From: Paraglaciecola sp. L3A3
GTDB lineage: Bacteria > Pseudomonadota > Gammaproteobacteria > Enterobacterales > Alteromonadaceae
NCBI RefSeq assembly: GCF_009796765.1
Contig: NZ_CP047023.1
Span: forward strand, 4,199,501 to 4,263,500
Direction of reading: 5' to 3'
Length of the DNA stretch: 64,000 nucleotides
Below the pieces are notes generated by a model that saw nothing but the letters and a program-made list of their open reading frames with translations, was not told where the DNA came from and did not search any database. This document shows positions 9,301 to 16,923 of this stretch, in pieces. The position numbers and the translations under genes were made by a program. Within the stretch, counting starts at the first letter, position 1. Each line of letters opens with the position of its first letter.

Positions 9301-10247
9301 TCATAATGCACCCAAGTATCAGGAATAGTAAATTGACGTGAGCCAGTTTTACTATCTACAAACTCTATTTGCACCCAAGTATTGTTTGCCGAGGCAGGAA
9401 TAACCATTTCATATTCAGGGCCTACGTCTAAGCCTGCATCTAAGGTAGGACCTTTTTTATCATCGATTAGTGGAAATGGGATCACGTTATGACGAACGGT
9501 AACATTGCCCGCCACTGCTTTTTCAACTTTCACCCATAGTGAGACTGAGTCTAGTGTTTTACCATGAGCATCACCTAATAAGTCAGTCCAAGGGTTGATA
9601 TTGTCTTGATTGGTGCGGTTATTAAAACGAATACCATTTTGCGTAATATTCACATTAGTACTGTCATCTACATATGAGTATACAGCACTACCATCTTCGC
9701 CTTGGCCTTCCTCAAAGGCCATCACACCTCTATTCTTAGTAGGGTATACCCAACCTTCCCAATTGTTATTCTCTGTTTGAATTTGGTCAATGTTAAAGTC
9801 ATAGCTAAATTCTATGCTTGATGATTCAGCCACAAACTGTTGTAACTCAGCCGTATAACTTAACTCCCCACGCTTGATTTCGAAAAATACTTGAGAACTA
9901 TCATTGACCGAAGCTAGATTAAAATATGGTAAACCTTGCGCGTCTAAACCGTCAGCGTCCATAACAGTGTGACTGCTACTAGTGATCACAAGCCTTAATT
10001 CATCAGAAAGTTCTGGCGAATCTGACAATTCAATGGTGTTGTAGGTGTAATAACCTACACGGCGTTTTGTGTAACGTTCACTTTGTTGAATACTGGCCGA
10101 CTCAACTATCAGCCAAGCGCCCTCTTCTACTGCATGTGTGTAAAAAGATAACTGACAGAATAATGTCAACATAATGAAACGAATAAATGCCCGCTGGACA
10201 CTTTGTAATTTATTTAACCAAACTCGGTTAAAGCTGGACTTAACCAT
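6309..10247 (-). CDS. GH82 iota-carrageenase with three N-terminal beta-rich modules
   Basis: A 1312-residue secreted protein with a signal peptide (about 1-39) and a GGAGAG Shine-Dalgarno. The C-terminal part (about 850-1312) is a right-handed beta-helix of family GH82. It matches the Alteromonas CgiA iota-carrageenase in stretches such as ADNILFRNLHS, RMETDN and VMFGPHF. E1062 and D1064 correspond to the catalytic E245 and D247. Q1039 keeps the 23-residue spacing of CgiA Q222, and H1103 matches H281. Before it come an unassigned segment (41-143) and three homologous modules of about 200 residues (144-343, 387-580, 594-798). Each carries W..Y..RGVMAFEE-, LWVKVE- and GDKVYIDNY-type motifs, and a Gly/Ser linker separates the first two. 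The enzyme cuts beta-1,4 bonds of iota-carrageenan with inversion. The modules may bind carbohydrate. It is more than twice the length of characterised GH82 enzymes of about 490-570 residues. Confidence 0.95.
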   Translation of the reverse strand: MVKSSFNRVWLNKLQSVQRAFIRFIMLTLFCQLSFYTHAVEEGAWLIVESASIQQSERYTKRRVGYYTYNTIELSDSPELSDELRLVITSSSHTVMDADGLDAQGLPYFNLASVNDSSQVFFEIKRGELSYTAELQQFVAESSSIEFSYDFNIDQIQTENNNWEGWVYPTKNRGVMAFEEGQGEDGSAVYSYVDDSTNVNITQNGIRFNNRTNQDNINPWTDLLGDAHGKTLDSVSLWVKVEKAVAGNVTVRHNVIPFPLIDDKKGPTLDAGLDVGPEYEMVIPASANNTWVQIEFVDSKTGSRQFTIPDTWVHYDGSSDIQVYPQFLFDGLEVGDKVYVDNYLISAESLENPCCEPVDDTDPGTGGGSGGDNSGGGNSGGVDEPEYNLGDVLTFNYDFNTNNLAPNQGSQGWIYTIVDRGVMAFEEQGHNGSAISYTDASVNINPEQNGIYLQQWSASPFTARFANHGHTITSVNLWVKTDLVSEKDIEVIHYLLPYGLVTGNKQANYPAALEAAPKFVGVVPASTSGWVEIELVLQGGESEFTIPSDWVGANGGDLNVYPEFKFGNTEVGDKIYIDNYQATTVVGEPLPVPTDFSIEYNFNDATVAQNGGWGYVLNDYGTIGLEEGAGYNGTNAISYLDTNENVNINNQSLLWHKWGNSNPWSVEFGGGAIESEIQSVTLRVKVEKGAGNLGTDDVIIKHHLLPWNVTLDGGKFGKVTAAQAISPDYTATVNSADFGEWVELTFTDLNTDLASFSVPDTWVLTTGSDIVDLLPSFFFGGLEEGDKVIIDDYVLIGDNALARSVTSGDDGEWTGPDYGFHDGSGTFTSNGRTAPLAVVDTSFYTAPIAFNVTRNAVTDYQVSTQASADNSKNDTADLQAAIDDISHNLGGGKLIIPAGDYYVRSLHLRSNVHLEVDQGATFHMSQGGGYNVWLFEMGNDSQGKAENFSMIGLDDGFTVDLSIDRISTASPNNERVAVFKMGDIENFKFSNIKIKDNKTVFASFLVGPTSRDGAFYGPTNGIVENIDQSNSLFGYGVIQMYMADNILFRNLHSQGGITLRMETDNLSLKEFGQGAPDKGGIHNIFAEDIRGTNCLAPVMFGPHFQQNGSVQVNGVTANSCSFAVRVDDGFVELFSPSGVDKNAWTTEVDDTYGAGCAGTTYQRGVQQWATRINETKACLDAVHQRTGLKPGWFEESYIYNVTANYGIDAHLKLQNLYYIPSADNLCIAASSQWPNRAQIFMGDSVAPIENHMQAGVDYNFNINVYDLIANDFPSVHHDLIDSHSARLNPTVTNYGTAVQLPDCSEARWNYSN

Positions 10248-10334
10248 TTTCTGCTCTCCAAAAAATCAAAGACAGGCTATTTAATAAAAGTATCTTTGTT
10301 AAATAGCGCTAATAAGACACCCAATGACAAGCTA

Positions 10335-10958
10335 TTAACTTGCTACTTTACGAGACTTAGATTTTTGTCTTAACGCTATTAAGGCTATTGAAAACAAGAC
10401 TAGTGCAGAAGGCTCTGGTACAGGGCTGGTGCTTTGACTAATTGCAATATCAGATACGGTTAAATAGTCATCATAGACATAATCAAAATCTTCCACTCCA
10501 AACTCAAGGGCGACTGAATTGCCTAACCAAGCACTAATATCAACACTTAACCCCTGCGTTAGAAAGTCATGGAGTAGATCACCATTGTCATCAACTAAGG
10601 TCGCATAGGCATCATCTGCTAAATAATCTACATTTAATGAAAGTAACCACGAATCTGCAGCCACCACAAATTCCTGAAATAAGTACACACCCCACTGCTC
10701 ATCAGGCGTGGCATCAAACGTGCTTAGGGTGACACTGTTAGCGTCTGTGGAAAAAGCATTAGCATAATCACTAAAATTCACATCAAATGCTTGTTGCTCG
10801 TCAACCCCGTCAAAATAATTAACATCGCCTCCCCAACCATTTAATCCATCACTAAAATCATCATTAATTAGACCCGCAGATGCGGAGCCACTAAGAGCCA
10901 GCCCAGCAATTAAACAGGCCGACGTTAAAATATTTTTATGCGCTAAATTTAATTTCAT
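10335..10958 (-). CDS. PEP-CTERM anchored secreted protein next to the carrageenase
   Basis: A 207-residue protein with a signal peptide ending near SASA (residue 28) and a classic C-terminal sorting signal: VPEP (PEP at 181-183), a hydrophobic helix, then a basic tail RQKSKSRK. The middle begins with INDDFSDGLNGWGGDV and looks like a beta-sandwich of the kind common in PEP-CTERM proteins. An exosortase would cleave at PEP during export and EPS-linked sorting. It lies 87 bp upstream of the carrageenase gene on the same strand, so the two could be co-transcribed. The sequence is rich in Asp, which suggests calcium binding, but this is inference. No exosortase gene is visible in the window. Confidence 0.85.
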   Translation of the reverse strand: MKLNLAHKNILTSACLIAGLALSGSASAGLINDDFSDGLNGWGGDVNYFDGVDEQQAFDVNFSDYANAFSTDANSVTLSTFDATPDEQWGVYLFQEFVVAADSWLLSLNVDYLADDAYATLVDDNGDLLHDFLTQGLSVDISAWLGNSVALEFGVEDFDYVYDDYLTVSDIAISQSTSPVPEPSALVLFSIALIALRQKSKSRKVAS

Positions 10959-11050
10959 TATCGTTTCCTAATACTGTGTTTATCTCCAGTCACACTACAT
11001 CAACTTAAATGAGTGTCACTGTACGTTACTTTTATTGATTTTCATTACCC

Positions 11051-11083
11051 AAACAATATAAAGGTCATATCTTTATATTGTTT
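11051..11083. promoter_or_regulatory. Perfect 13-bp inverted repeat upstream of the PEP-CTERM/carrageenase genes
   Basis: The arms AAACAATATAAAG and CTTTATATTGTTT are exact reverse complements around a 7-base spacer, GTCATAT. The centre is about 110 bp upstream of the start at 10958. No T-run supports a terminator, and the symmetry suits a dimeric regulator. It differs from the AAACAT-N3-ATGTTT motif found elsewhere in this island. Confidence 0.5.
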
Positions 11084-11237
11084 GAATTTACACTAATGTA
11101 TTATTTATGTAAACATAATGTATAAAATAAACGACACTTGTTACTACTGATAACATGAGGAAAATGGCGATAGGTGATGCTTTAAAACAAGTGGAGGTGC
11201 GTATTTCAACGAGTGGGTAGATGGCTAGCGCTATTAT

Positions 11238-11395
11238 TTATAATACTTAACCTGAATACTGGATAAGCCGAACCTCTCGATAACGCTCTTTTTGTGCCTA
11301 GCGGCGTTGGATTGTCTAGCAATAACACGTTATTACGTACGACAATCCGCCTTGCTATCCACGAAAAATTTCGTCACCGAGTAAGCAACCATGTG
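11238..11395. repeat. Possible interspersed repeat or decayed mobile element
   Basis: GGATTGTC (11309-11316) and GACAATCC (11341-11348) flank a palindromic core, AATAACACGTTATT, giving a long imperfect hairpin. The flanking DNA is visibly less AT-rich than its surroundings, and no reading frame fits it. It resembles short non-coding repeats scattered in Alteromonadales genomes, but only one copy is in this window, so the call rests on structure alone. Confidence 0.35.
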
Positions 11396-11503
11396 AGGTG
11401 AATTGGATGGATGTTATTAAGCTATTGAATTGTAATGATAAATTAAGATTGGACGATATTTCTTATCCAGAACTCAGGTTACTTAAAGTGCCTTATTACA
11501 GGC

Positions 11504-11535
11504 ACAAAAAAAGGCCGAATATTCATTCGGCCTTA
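11504..11535 (-). terminator. Rho-independent terminator of the dgo operon
   Basis: GGCCGAAT and ATTCGGCC pair around ATTC. The leftward strand then has a run of seven or more T. It is about 30 bases past the stop of the GntR gene. Confidence 0.88.
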
Positions 11536-11563
11536 ATAAACTTTCAGAAAGTAAATCTTAAAA

Positions 11564-12313
11564 TTATTTAACGACTAACTCATCACCATAAGATTCTTTT
11601 AATCGACGTAATGCATCGTTCAACAATTTCTCAGTTAACTTCTCTGCTAAACCGCCATCTCTATTTGCAATCGCTTCGTAAACTTCTCTATGATAAGCAA
11701 CGGAATCACTATTATTTCTAGGATCTTGATTAGTGATGCGCACGCTCACTAATAAGGCAGAATAAATCACCCCTTCCATGGCATTTAAGAATTCATTGTG
11801 GGCAGCTCTAAGTACCGCTTTATGAAACAATGCATCAGCGACAATGAACTTTTCTAAAGATCCAGTCTCTTGTTCCATACGAATACAAGCATCATCGATT
11901 TCTTTTAAATCTTCTGTACTTGCTCGTTCGGCAGCCCACTTAGCCGCTTTAGGTTCAAAAGCTAAACGTACGTCCATCAATTGACTAATAAATTCAATTT
12001 TGGGGGTGGCAGTAATATGCCAGGCTAACACGTCGTCATCTAACAAGATCCATTCATTACGGGGACGCACTTTGGTACCAATACCGCGGCGAACATCTAA
12101 TAAACCTTTGCCCACTAAAATTTTCACTGCGTCGCGCACAACCACACGACTCACTTGATAACGATCTGCAAGCGCATTTTCGTCTTCAATTAAAGAGCCT
12201 GGTTCAAATGTACCAGCTACTATACGTCGGCCCAGTTCTCTGGCGACTTGAATTGACAAACTAGGTGTCATTTTCGCTGCACGTTTTAAATCGTAGTAAA
12301 CTAATTCGCTCAT
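11564..12313 (-). CDS. dgoR: GntR/FadR-family regulator, DgoR-like
   Basis: A 249-residue regulator with an N-terminal winged helix (about 18-85; GRRIVAGTFEPGS, DRYQVSRVVVRDAVKIL) and an all-helical FCD effector domain (about 95-240) with metal-ligand type histidines in FHKAVLRAAHN and HREVYEAI. The segment RPRNEWILLDDDVLAW closely resembles E. coli DgoR, the galactonate-pathway repressor. It is the last gene of the MFS-dgoK-dgoA set, but a 101-bp gap with its own palindrome (12349-12363) suggests a separate, autoregulated promoter. It probably binds AAACAT-N3-ATGTTT and responds to a 2-keto-3-deoxygalactonate-type intermediate. The effector is inferred. Confidence 0.85.
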   Translation of the reverse strand: MSELVYYDLKRAAKMTPSLSIQVARELGRRIVAGTFEPGSLIEDENALADRYQVSRVVVRDAVKILVGKGLLDVRRGIGTKVRPRNEWILLDDDVLAWHITATPKIEFISQLMDVRLAFEPKAAKWAAERASTEDLKEIDDACIRMEQETGSLEKFIVADALFHKAVLRAAHNEFLNAMEGVIYSALLVSVRITNQDPRNNSDSVAYHREVYEAIANRDGGLAEKLTEKLLNDALRRLKESYGDELVVK

Positions 12314-12348
12314 AATATTGTCTTTTTCTTATTCACTAAGCACATAAT

Positions 12349-12363
12349 AAACGTATTATGTTT
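12349..12363. promoter_or_regulatory. Putative DgoR-like operator (autoregulatory)
   Basis: AAACGTATTATGTTT matches AAACAT-N3-ATGTTT with one mismatch and lies 36-50 bp upstream of the regulator gene. It overlaps a second perfect dyad, ACATAATA-N4-TATTATGT, at 12342-12361. Confidence 0.6.
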
Positions 12364-12414
12364 ATATATGCCTTAATTTACCAGTAAAAACATTATTTGT
12401 TCTACTAATTATAA

Positions 12415-13056
12415 TTAATGGCCTTGAATACAGGCTTTGTAAGCAGCAACATAATTTCTAGCATTACTGCGAATTTGTTCATCAGACATAGTCGCTTTAT
12501 ACAAAGCTGAACCTAAACCAAATCCAGCAGCACCAATTTCAAGATACGGGCGCATACTCTCTTCTGTAGGTTCAATGCCACCCACGGGATAACACAAAGT
12601 ACCTTTAGGTAATACTGAGTTCAGTGCTTTATAACCATCTAAACCTAACATAGAAATAGGAAATAACTTGATCCCGGTCGCCCCAGCCGCTAACGCATTA
12701 AAGGCTTCTGTTGGGGTTACGATACCAGGAAAAGTAGCACAACCAGCAGCCACAGATATTTTAATCACTTCTTCATTACAGTTCGGCGTGACCACTAAAT
12801 TAGCCCCTGTCGCCACAACTTGCTTAGCTAACTCAGGTGTGGTTACTGTGCCTGCGCCTATTAAGTAATTTTCACCAAATGTATCAACCAATAGCTTTAT
12901 ACTTTTTAATGCTTCAGGGCTATTCAGCGGTACTTCTACCGCTGTAAATCCTTCATCAATTAATATAGTTGCAACTGCAACAACTTTCTCGGGAGTAACG
13001 CCACGAATGATAGCAATTAGGGGTAAATGTGCGTCTAAATTAATTTTTTTGTTCAT
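12415..13056 (-). CDS. dgoA: 2-dehydro-3-deoxy-6-phosphogalactonate aldolase
   Basis: A 213-residue class I aldolase of the KDPG/KDPGal family. The catalytic glutamate region is EVPLNSP, the GAGTV and TPN motifs follow, and the Schiff-base lysine lies in TGIKLFPIS. The sequence tracks E. coli DgoA closely (LPLIAI-RG-TPE, GLGSALY). It splits 2-keto-3-deoxy-6-phosphogalactonate into pyruvate and glyceraldehyde-3-phosphate, the last step of the De Ley-Doudoroff galactose pathway. It starts 16 bp after dgoK in the same operon. KDPG specificity (Eda) is the alternative, but the neighbouring kinase favours the galactonate branch. Confidence 0.92.
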   Translation of the reverse strand: MNKKINLDAHLPLIAIIRGVTPEKVVAVATILIDEGFTAVEVPLNSPEALKSIKLLVDTFGENYLIGAGTVTTPELAKQVVATGANLVVTPNCNEEVIKISVAAGCATFPGIVTPTEAFNALAAGATGIKLFPISMLGLDGYKALNSVLPKGTLCYPVGGIEPTEESMRPYLEIGAAGFGLGSALYKATMSDEQIRSNARNYVAAYKACIQGH

Positions 13057-13072
13057 TTCAATTCCGAATAAT

Positions 13073-13972
13073 TTATTCTAATTCTGCGACTAGGTCTGAT
13101 ATTCCCGCTAAGAAACATTCATTGCCGCTGAGGATTTCACTTTTAACACCAAGTTGCTTACACGCATCTTGATATCGAGCACACAATGCATTGCCGCCTA
13201 CCAGATATACGAACTGAATAGGCAACTCCTTCAATTCATAACCAATAAGCAACCCCGATAAATAATCAGGTATTTGTGCCTCAGTTAAGTTTTTAAATAA
13301 CCGATTAGTCCAGGCTAAAAAAATACGATTAGTCAATTGACCGGTCTGCCCATCACTGACACCTTTTAAAAATGCCTGTTTATCTTGTGGCGCATCAGTT
13401 GGTAAACCTTTACCAAGAAGAGAGTGTTGCGATAACACAGAATAAAATTCACCGGTTAAGAAACTGGCGAATGCCGTAATTCTGCCATTGCTATAGGTCG
13501 CGTGTTTACTATGTGTACCCGGCAAGATGGCGGTAAATTCTGAAACTTGCAGTAACTTCGCCACACCGAACAGTTGCACTTCTTCACCACGCATCACATC
13601 ATAATTATCCAGTTCATAGTTATGACATACGCCAGGTAAAATAGTCGCTTTAGGACCCCAAGGAAGTATGAAACTATGGGCTTTTTCAATTAGTTTATGG
13701 CTGTCCACTGGAGTTTGCGCATAATCGACATTCACCCACCCTTTTAATGAACCAATCATACCCGCCATATAAATGGGCAAACTCTCATAATTTACTAACC
13801 AAGCCGCTAACAAGTTTTCTAACGTTTCAGCAAATTTACTGTCTTTAACTTGCAACAAACCTAAGGGTGCTTCTTTGGTGTCTAATAAATTGCCACTATT
13901 GTCCATAGCAAAAGCACGAAAATTTGTACTGCCCCAATCAACCACTAGATAACTAGCTTGAACATCTTTCAT
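13073..13972 (-). CDS. dgoK: 2-dehydro-3-deoxygalactonokinase
   Basis: A 299-residue kinase of the DgoK family with the N-terminal phosphate motif VVDWGSTNFRAF, the core PGTHSKHA segment and the C-terminal VGGNALCARY segment. It phosphorylates 2-keto-3-deoxygalactonate with ATP in the cytoplasm to give the substrate of DgoA. It sits 14 bp downstream of the sugar transporter gene and 16 bp upstream of dgoA, so the three are one operon. In agar and carrageenan degraders this kinase and aldolase pair handles galactose and anhydrogalactose carbon. Confidence 0.93.
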   Translation of the reverse strand: MKDVQASYLVVDWGSTNFRAFAMDNSGNLLDTKEAPLGLLQVKDSKFAETLENLLAAWLVNYESLPIYMAGMIGSLKGWVNVDYAQTPVDSHKLIEKAHSFILPWGPKATILPGVCHNYELDNYDVMRGEEVQLFGVAKLLQVSEFTAILPGTHSKHATYSNGRITAFASFLTGEFYSVLSQHSLLGKGLPTDAPQDKQAFLKGVSDGQTGQLTNRIFLAWTNRLFKNLTEAQIPDYLSGLLIGYELKELPIQFVYLVGGNALCARYQDACKQLGVKSEILSGNECFLAGISDLVAELE

Positions 13973-13986
13973 ATTTATTTAATACC

Positions 13987-15555
13987 TTAAGAGCGAACTA
14001 ACTGACGCTCAATATCCTCTATCGATTTGCCTTTAGTTTCGGGCAAGATAAACCACATAACAATTAATCCAACTAATCCTAGCGTCGCATAAATAAAGAA
14101 TATGCTCGCCACCCCCATGTTATCTAATTGCCATGGGAAAAATTGTTGAATGGACCATGATGAAATTGTTTGCACTAAAGCAGCAAAAGGCAGAGCAACA
14201 CTACGTACCGAGTTAGGGAATACTTCAGAAAATATCACCCACATGATCGGCCCAATTGACAAATTAAATGCAGCTAAAAATGCAAAGATACCAAATAGTA
14301 CCAAAGGTGCGTTAATACCCACAACACTATTATGTATAATTACACCACTAACTATGGGTAATTCTTTTTTATTATACATTTCAGACAGCTTTGTTTTAAG
14401 CGTCACATCATTATCAAAGGTACGGCCTAATAAACGTTCAACACTTTCGGTGGGTATATTTTCTGCTTTTAATTCAACCACAATGCTGGCCACGGCTTTT
14501 TCATCAAACACATATTTCGCCTGACTAAAACCAAACCAAGTAGACCCATGAGCCACCACCACTAAAACTAAACCCGCTAAGGTTAAAAACCTACGACCTA
14601 GCTTTTCAACAAATGCAATGGCAATAAAGGTTGCAATTAACCCCACTACACCTGTGGTAATGGTTTGCATAAAGGTATCTTCAACACTCATACCCACCTG
14701 TTCAAATACCATAGGGGCAAAAAACAGCACCGCATTCATACCAGTTGCGCCTTGCACAATGGCATAACACACTGCAATAAGAAGCACAAAACGCATCCGC
14801 CCACTAAACAACTCTTTAAGTTGCTTTTTAATTGGCAGCTTAGGCTCATTGTGTAAACTTTGTTTAACACTATCTATTAGCCCAGTAATTTGTTCTTTTG
14901 GCGCAATACGTGCAAATACCTTTGCCGCTTCTTCTTCTCTACCTTGCATCACTAACCAGCGTGGAGACTCTGGAATTTTCAGTAACAATGCAATCCACAG
15001 AGCATTTGCAACGAGTTCTGCACCCAGCATGTAGCGCCAAATGTTATCGTTATTAATCCAACTAATTTCATCAATGTATTTAATTAAGAAATAGTTGATC
15101 ACAAAAGCCAACAATAACCCGAGCCCAATCATAAATTGATTCACTGAAACAAACTTTCCGCGCTTTTCAGGTGGGGCTATCTCACCTATATACATAGCCG
15201 ACACAGTAATTGAAGCAAAGGCTACGCCGCCAATAAAGCGTCCGATAACTAGCATCTCGTAATTTACCGCAGTGGCTGAAATTAAAGAAGATAAAGAATA
15301 AGTAAAACCGATCGCTAATAAAGTTTTAGCTCGACCAAACTTTTCACACAAAGAACCAGTAAAAAAGAGTGCAACAATGACGCCTAATAACGCACAACCG
15401 ACTACAGTCCCTTGTTGAATACTGTCTAATTCAAATAAAGAACTAACATACCGTATTGCCCCAGAAATATTAGCGGCATCTAAACCGAAGACAAATCCAC
15501 CAAAAGCAGCAATCAGTGAAAACCGTGTGACGTTAGAATTTGGATTATTTACCAT
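13987..15555 (-). CDS. Sugar porter family MFS transporter
   Basis: A protein of about 522 residues with 12 predicted helices and sugar-porter hallmarks: FGFVFGLDAANISGA, GRFIGG in helix 4, the central PESPRWL motif, and the C-terminal PETKGKSIEDIE signature at the end. ATG 15555 lies ten bases after GAGG and is preferred over a TTG two codons earlier. A loop of about 60 residues between helices 9 and 10 is longer than usual. It likely brings galactose or a carrageenan-derived sugar into the cytoplasm by proton symport. It is the first gene of the operon with dgoK and dgoA, behind a perfect regulon palindrome. Confidence 0.88.
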   Translation of the reverse strand: MVNNPNSNVTRFSLIAAFGGFVFGLDAANISGAIRYVSSLFELDSIQQGTVVGCALLGVIVALFFTGSLCEKFGRAKTLLAIGFTYSLSSLISATAVNYEMLVIGRFIGGVAFASITVSAMYIGEIAPPEKRGKFVSVNQFMIGLGLLLAFVINYFLIKYIDEISWINNDNIWRYMLGAELVANALWIALLLKIPESPRWLVMQGREEEAAKVFARIAPKEQITGLIDSVKQSLHNEPKLPIKKQLKELFSGRMRFVLLIAVCYAIVQGATGMNAVLFFAPMVFEQVGMSVEDTFMQTITTGVVGLIATFIAIAFVEKLGRRFLTLAGLVLVVVAHGSTWFGFSQAKYVFDEKAVASIVVELKAENIPTESVERLLGRTFDNDVTLKTKLSEMYNKKELPIVSGVIIHNSVVGINAPLVLFGIFAFLAAFNLSIGPIMWVIFSEVFPNSVRSVALPFAALVQTISSWSIQQFFPWQLDNMGVASIFFIYATLGLVGLIVMWFILPETKGKSIEDIERQLVRS

Positions 15556-15587
15556 TTTCAATTTACCTCAATACATATCATTATATT

Positions 15588-15602
15588 AAACATACTATGT
15601 TT
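15588..15602. promoter_or_regulatory. Putative DgoR-like operator, shared by divergent genes
   Basis: AAACATACTATGTTT is a perfect dyad that extends to TTAAACATACTATGTTTAA (15586-15604). It sits between the MFS-dgoK-dgoA operon and the divergent SMP-30-like gene, about 33 bp from the first and 88 bp from the second. Confidence 0.7.
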
Positions 15603-15689
15603 AATGTGTTATAAAAACAATCTAAATCTGTTTTTTAACATTTGCTTTACACCAGTAAACTTTATAATCAACTAAAATATAGGAAAAAT

Positions 15690-16727
15690 ATGCTACAAGT
15701 CGTCCGCCACATAGTGTTAATTACATTATTAACCAGTAATAATATTTACGCATCCGCTCCAGCTGAAAGCAACAAACTAACGGCTACACTTTTTAGTCAG
15801 CTCCCTGACAATTGTCCAACTCCTGATGCATTTGATATTGCGCCAGATGGTAGTTTGACATTAACGTGTCCCAACTACTCGAATAGAAAATTAGAAGGTG
15901 AGTTATTTAGTTTGGATAAAAACGGAAACGTCACCCATCTGGCTACAGTGCCAAGAATTGACAAAAATAATAAAGCTAATCCCATGGGCTTAGCATACGG
16001 ACCAGATGGCGCCTTATACGTAGCAGATAGTAGAGGCCCAAAACATGGGCGTATCCTTAAACTCACATTCGAAGGCAAAAAAATAGTATCAAGCGATATT
16101 GTTGCATCAGGCCTTAATCCTAATGGCCTGCGCTACCATCAAGGTTATCTATATGCCACTCAACCCAAAATGCCCAGAGTAAAAACGACAAAAAGTACCA
16201 GTGTTGTCTATCGATTTAAAGCTAGCGATCGAAACATTAAGGTCACTAATACTTTAGCTGACGAAAACATAATTTTTAGTGTAGAAACTCAAAACCCTGA
16301 TCGTCAATTTGGATTGGACGGCTTAGTGTTTGATCAAAAAGGTCATTTGTACACCACCGATTTTGGTGACGGCATTATTTATAAACTGACATTAGATCAA
16401 CAAAAAAGCGTACAGACTCAAGAACTTTATGCACAAGTACCGAATACTGTAGGTGTAGACGGCATGGCTATCGATCTAAAAGGTAATTTATATTTAGCTG
16501 GTTTTTCACAAAACCAAATATTAAAAGTAAATACTCAAGGAGCGGTTTCTATTATCGCGGATTACCCAGACAATGACGGTAGCAATGGTCAATTAGATCA
16601 ACCTGCCGACTTAATTGTTTATGAGGATAAATTGATCATCTCAAACTTTGATTTAATGGTCAGTAAAGGCATGTTGAATACCAAACATAGTAAACCTTAC
16701 ACGTTATCAGTAATTGATTTGAAGTAG
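15690..16727 (+). CDS. SMP-30/gluconolactonase-like secreted beta-propeller protein
   Basis: A 345-residue protein starting at ATG 15690 behind AGGA; the frame is open further upstream but without a ribosome site. Residues 1-25 form a signal peptide (IYASA). The rest is a six-bladed propeller of the SMP-30/NHL type, with repeated blades such as MGLAYGPDGALYVADS, LDGLVFDQKGHLYTTDF and VDGMAIDLKGNLYLAG. Family members include sugar lactonases, so it could hydrolyse galactonolactone or an anhydro-sugar lactone in the periplasm. It shares its upstream palindrome with the galactonate operon. Substrate and activity are inferred. Confidence 0.75.
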   Translation: MLQVVRHIVLITLLTSNNIYASAPAESNKLTATLFSQLPDNCPTPDAFDIAPDGSLTLTCPNYSNRKLEGELFSLDKNGNVTHLATVPRIDKNNKANPMGLAYGPDGALYVADSRGPKHGRILKLTFEGKKIVSSDIVASGLNPNGLRYHQGYLYATQPKMPRVKTTKSTSVVYRFKASDRNIKVTNTLADENIIFSVETQNPDRQFGLDGLVFDQKGHLYTTDFGDGIIYKLTLDQQKSVQTQELYAQVPNTVGVDGMAIDLKGNLYLAGFSQNQILKVNTQGAVSIIADYPDNDGSNGQLDQPADLIVYEDKLIISNFDLMVSKGMLNTKHSKPYTLSVIDLK

Positions 16728-16923
16728 TTTAGCCATATACAAAATGCTGTGAGTGTGCCAACGTAACATGCTCATAGTCCCTACTCTCTTCTAGTAAATA
16801 AATTGTAAACACCCTCGATTTAATAGTAAACATTGGATTTCAATGGTAAATTGCCACCATGGAATTGTTAACGATTTACTGTTTTTCAACTAGTTTGTAA
16901 ATAATTACTCGATAAGTGAGCTT

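Larger units (their letters stand above)
10959..11563. other. 605-bp intergenic region with a palindrome, repeat-like DNA and a terminator
   Basis: No convincing gene lies here. From left to right it holds the promoter side of the PEP-CTERM gene, a perfect 13-bp inverted repeat (11051-11083), AT-rich DNA with an ACAT-A-ATGT element near 11111-11125, a stretch with repeat-like character (about 11238-11395) and the terminator of the GntR gene. Confidence 0.6.

Noticed and set aside
11111..11125. Regulon palindrome before the PEP-CTERM/carrageenase genes
   Set aside because: ACAT-A-ATGT has a one-base centre where the other sites have three, so it does not fit the motif.
16828..16842. Fifth copy of the regulon palindrome before the Asp-box lipoprotein
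   Set aside because: Only the left half AAACAT is intact; the right half (ATTTCA) is too degenerate to list as an operator.
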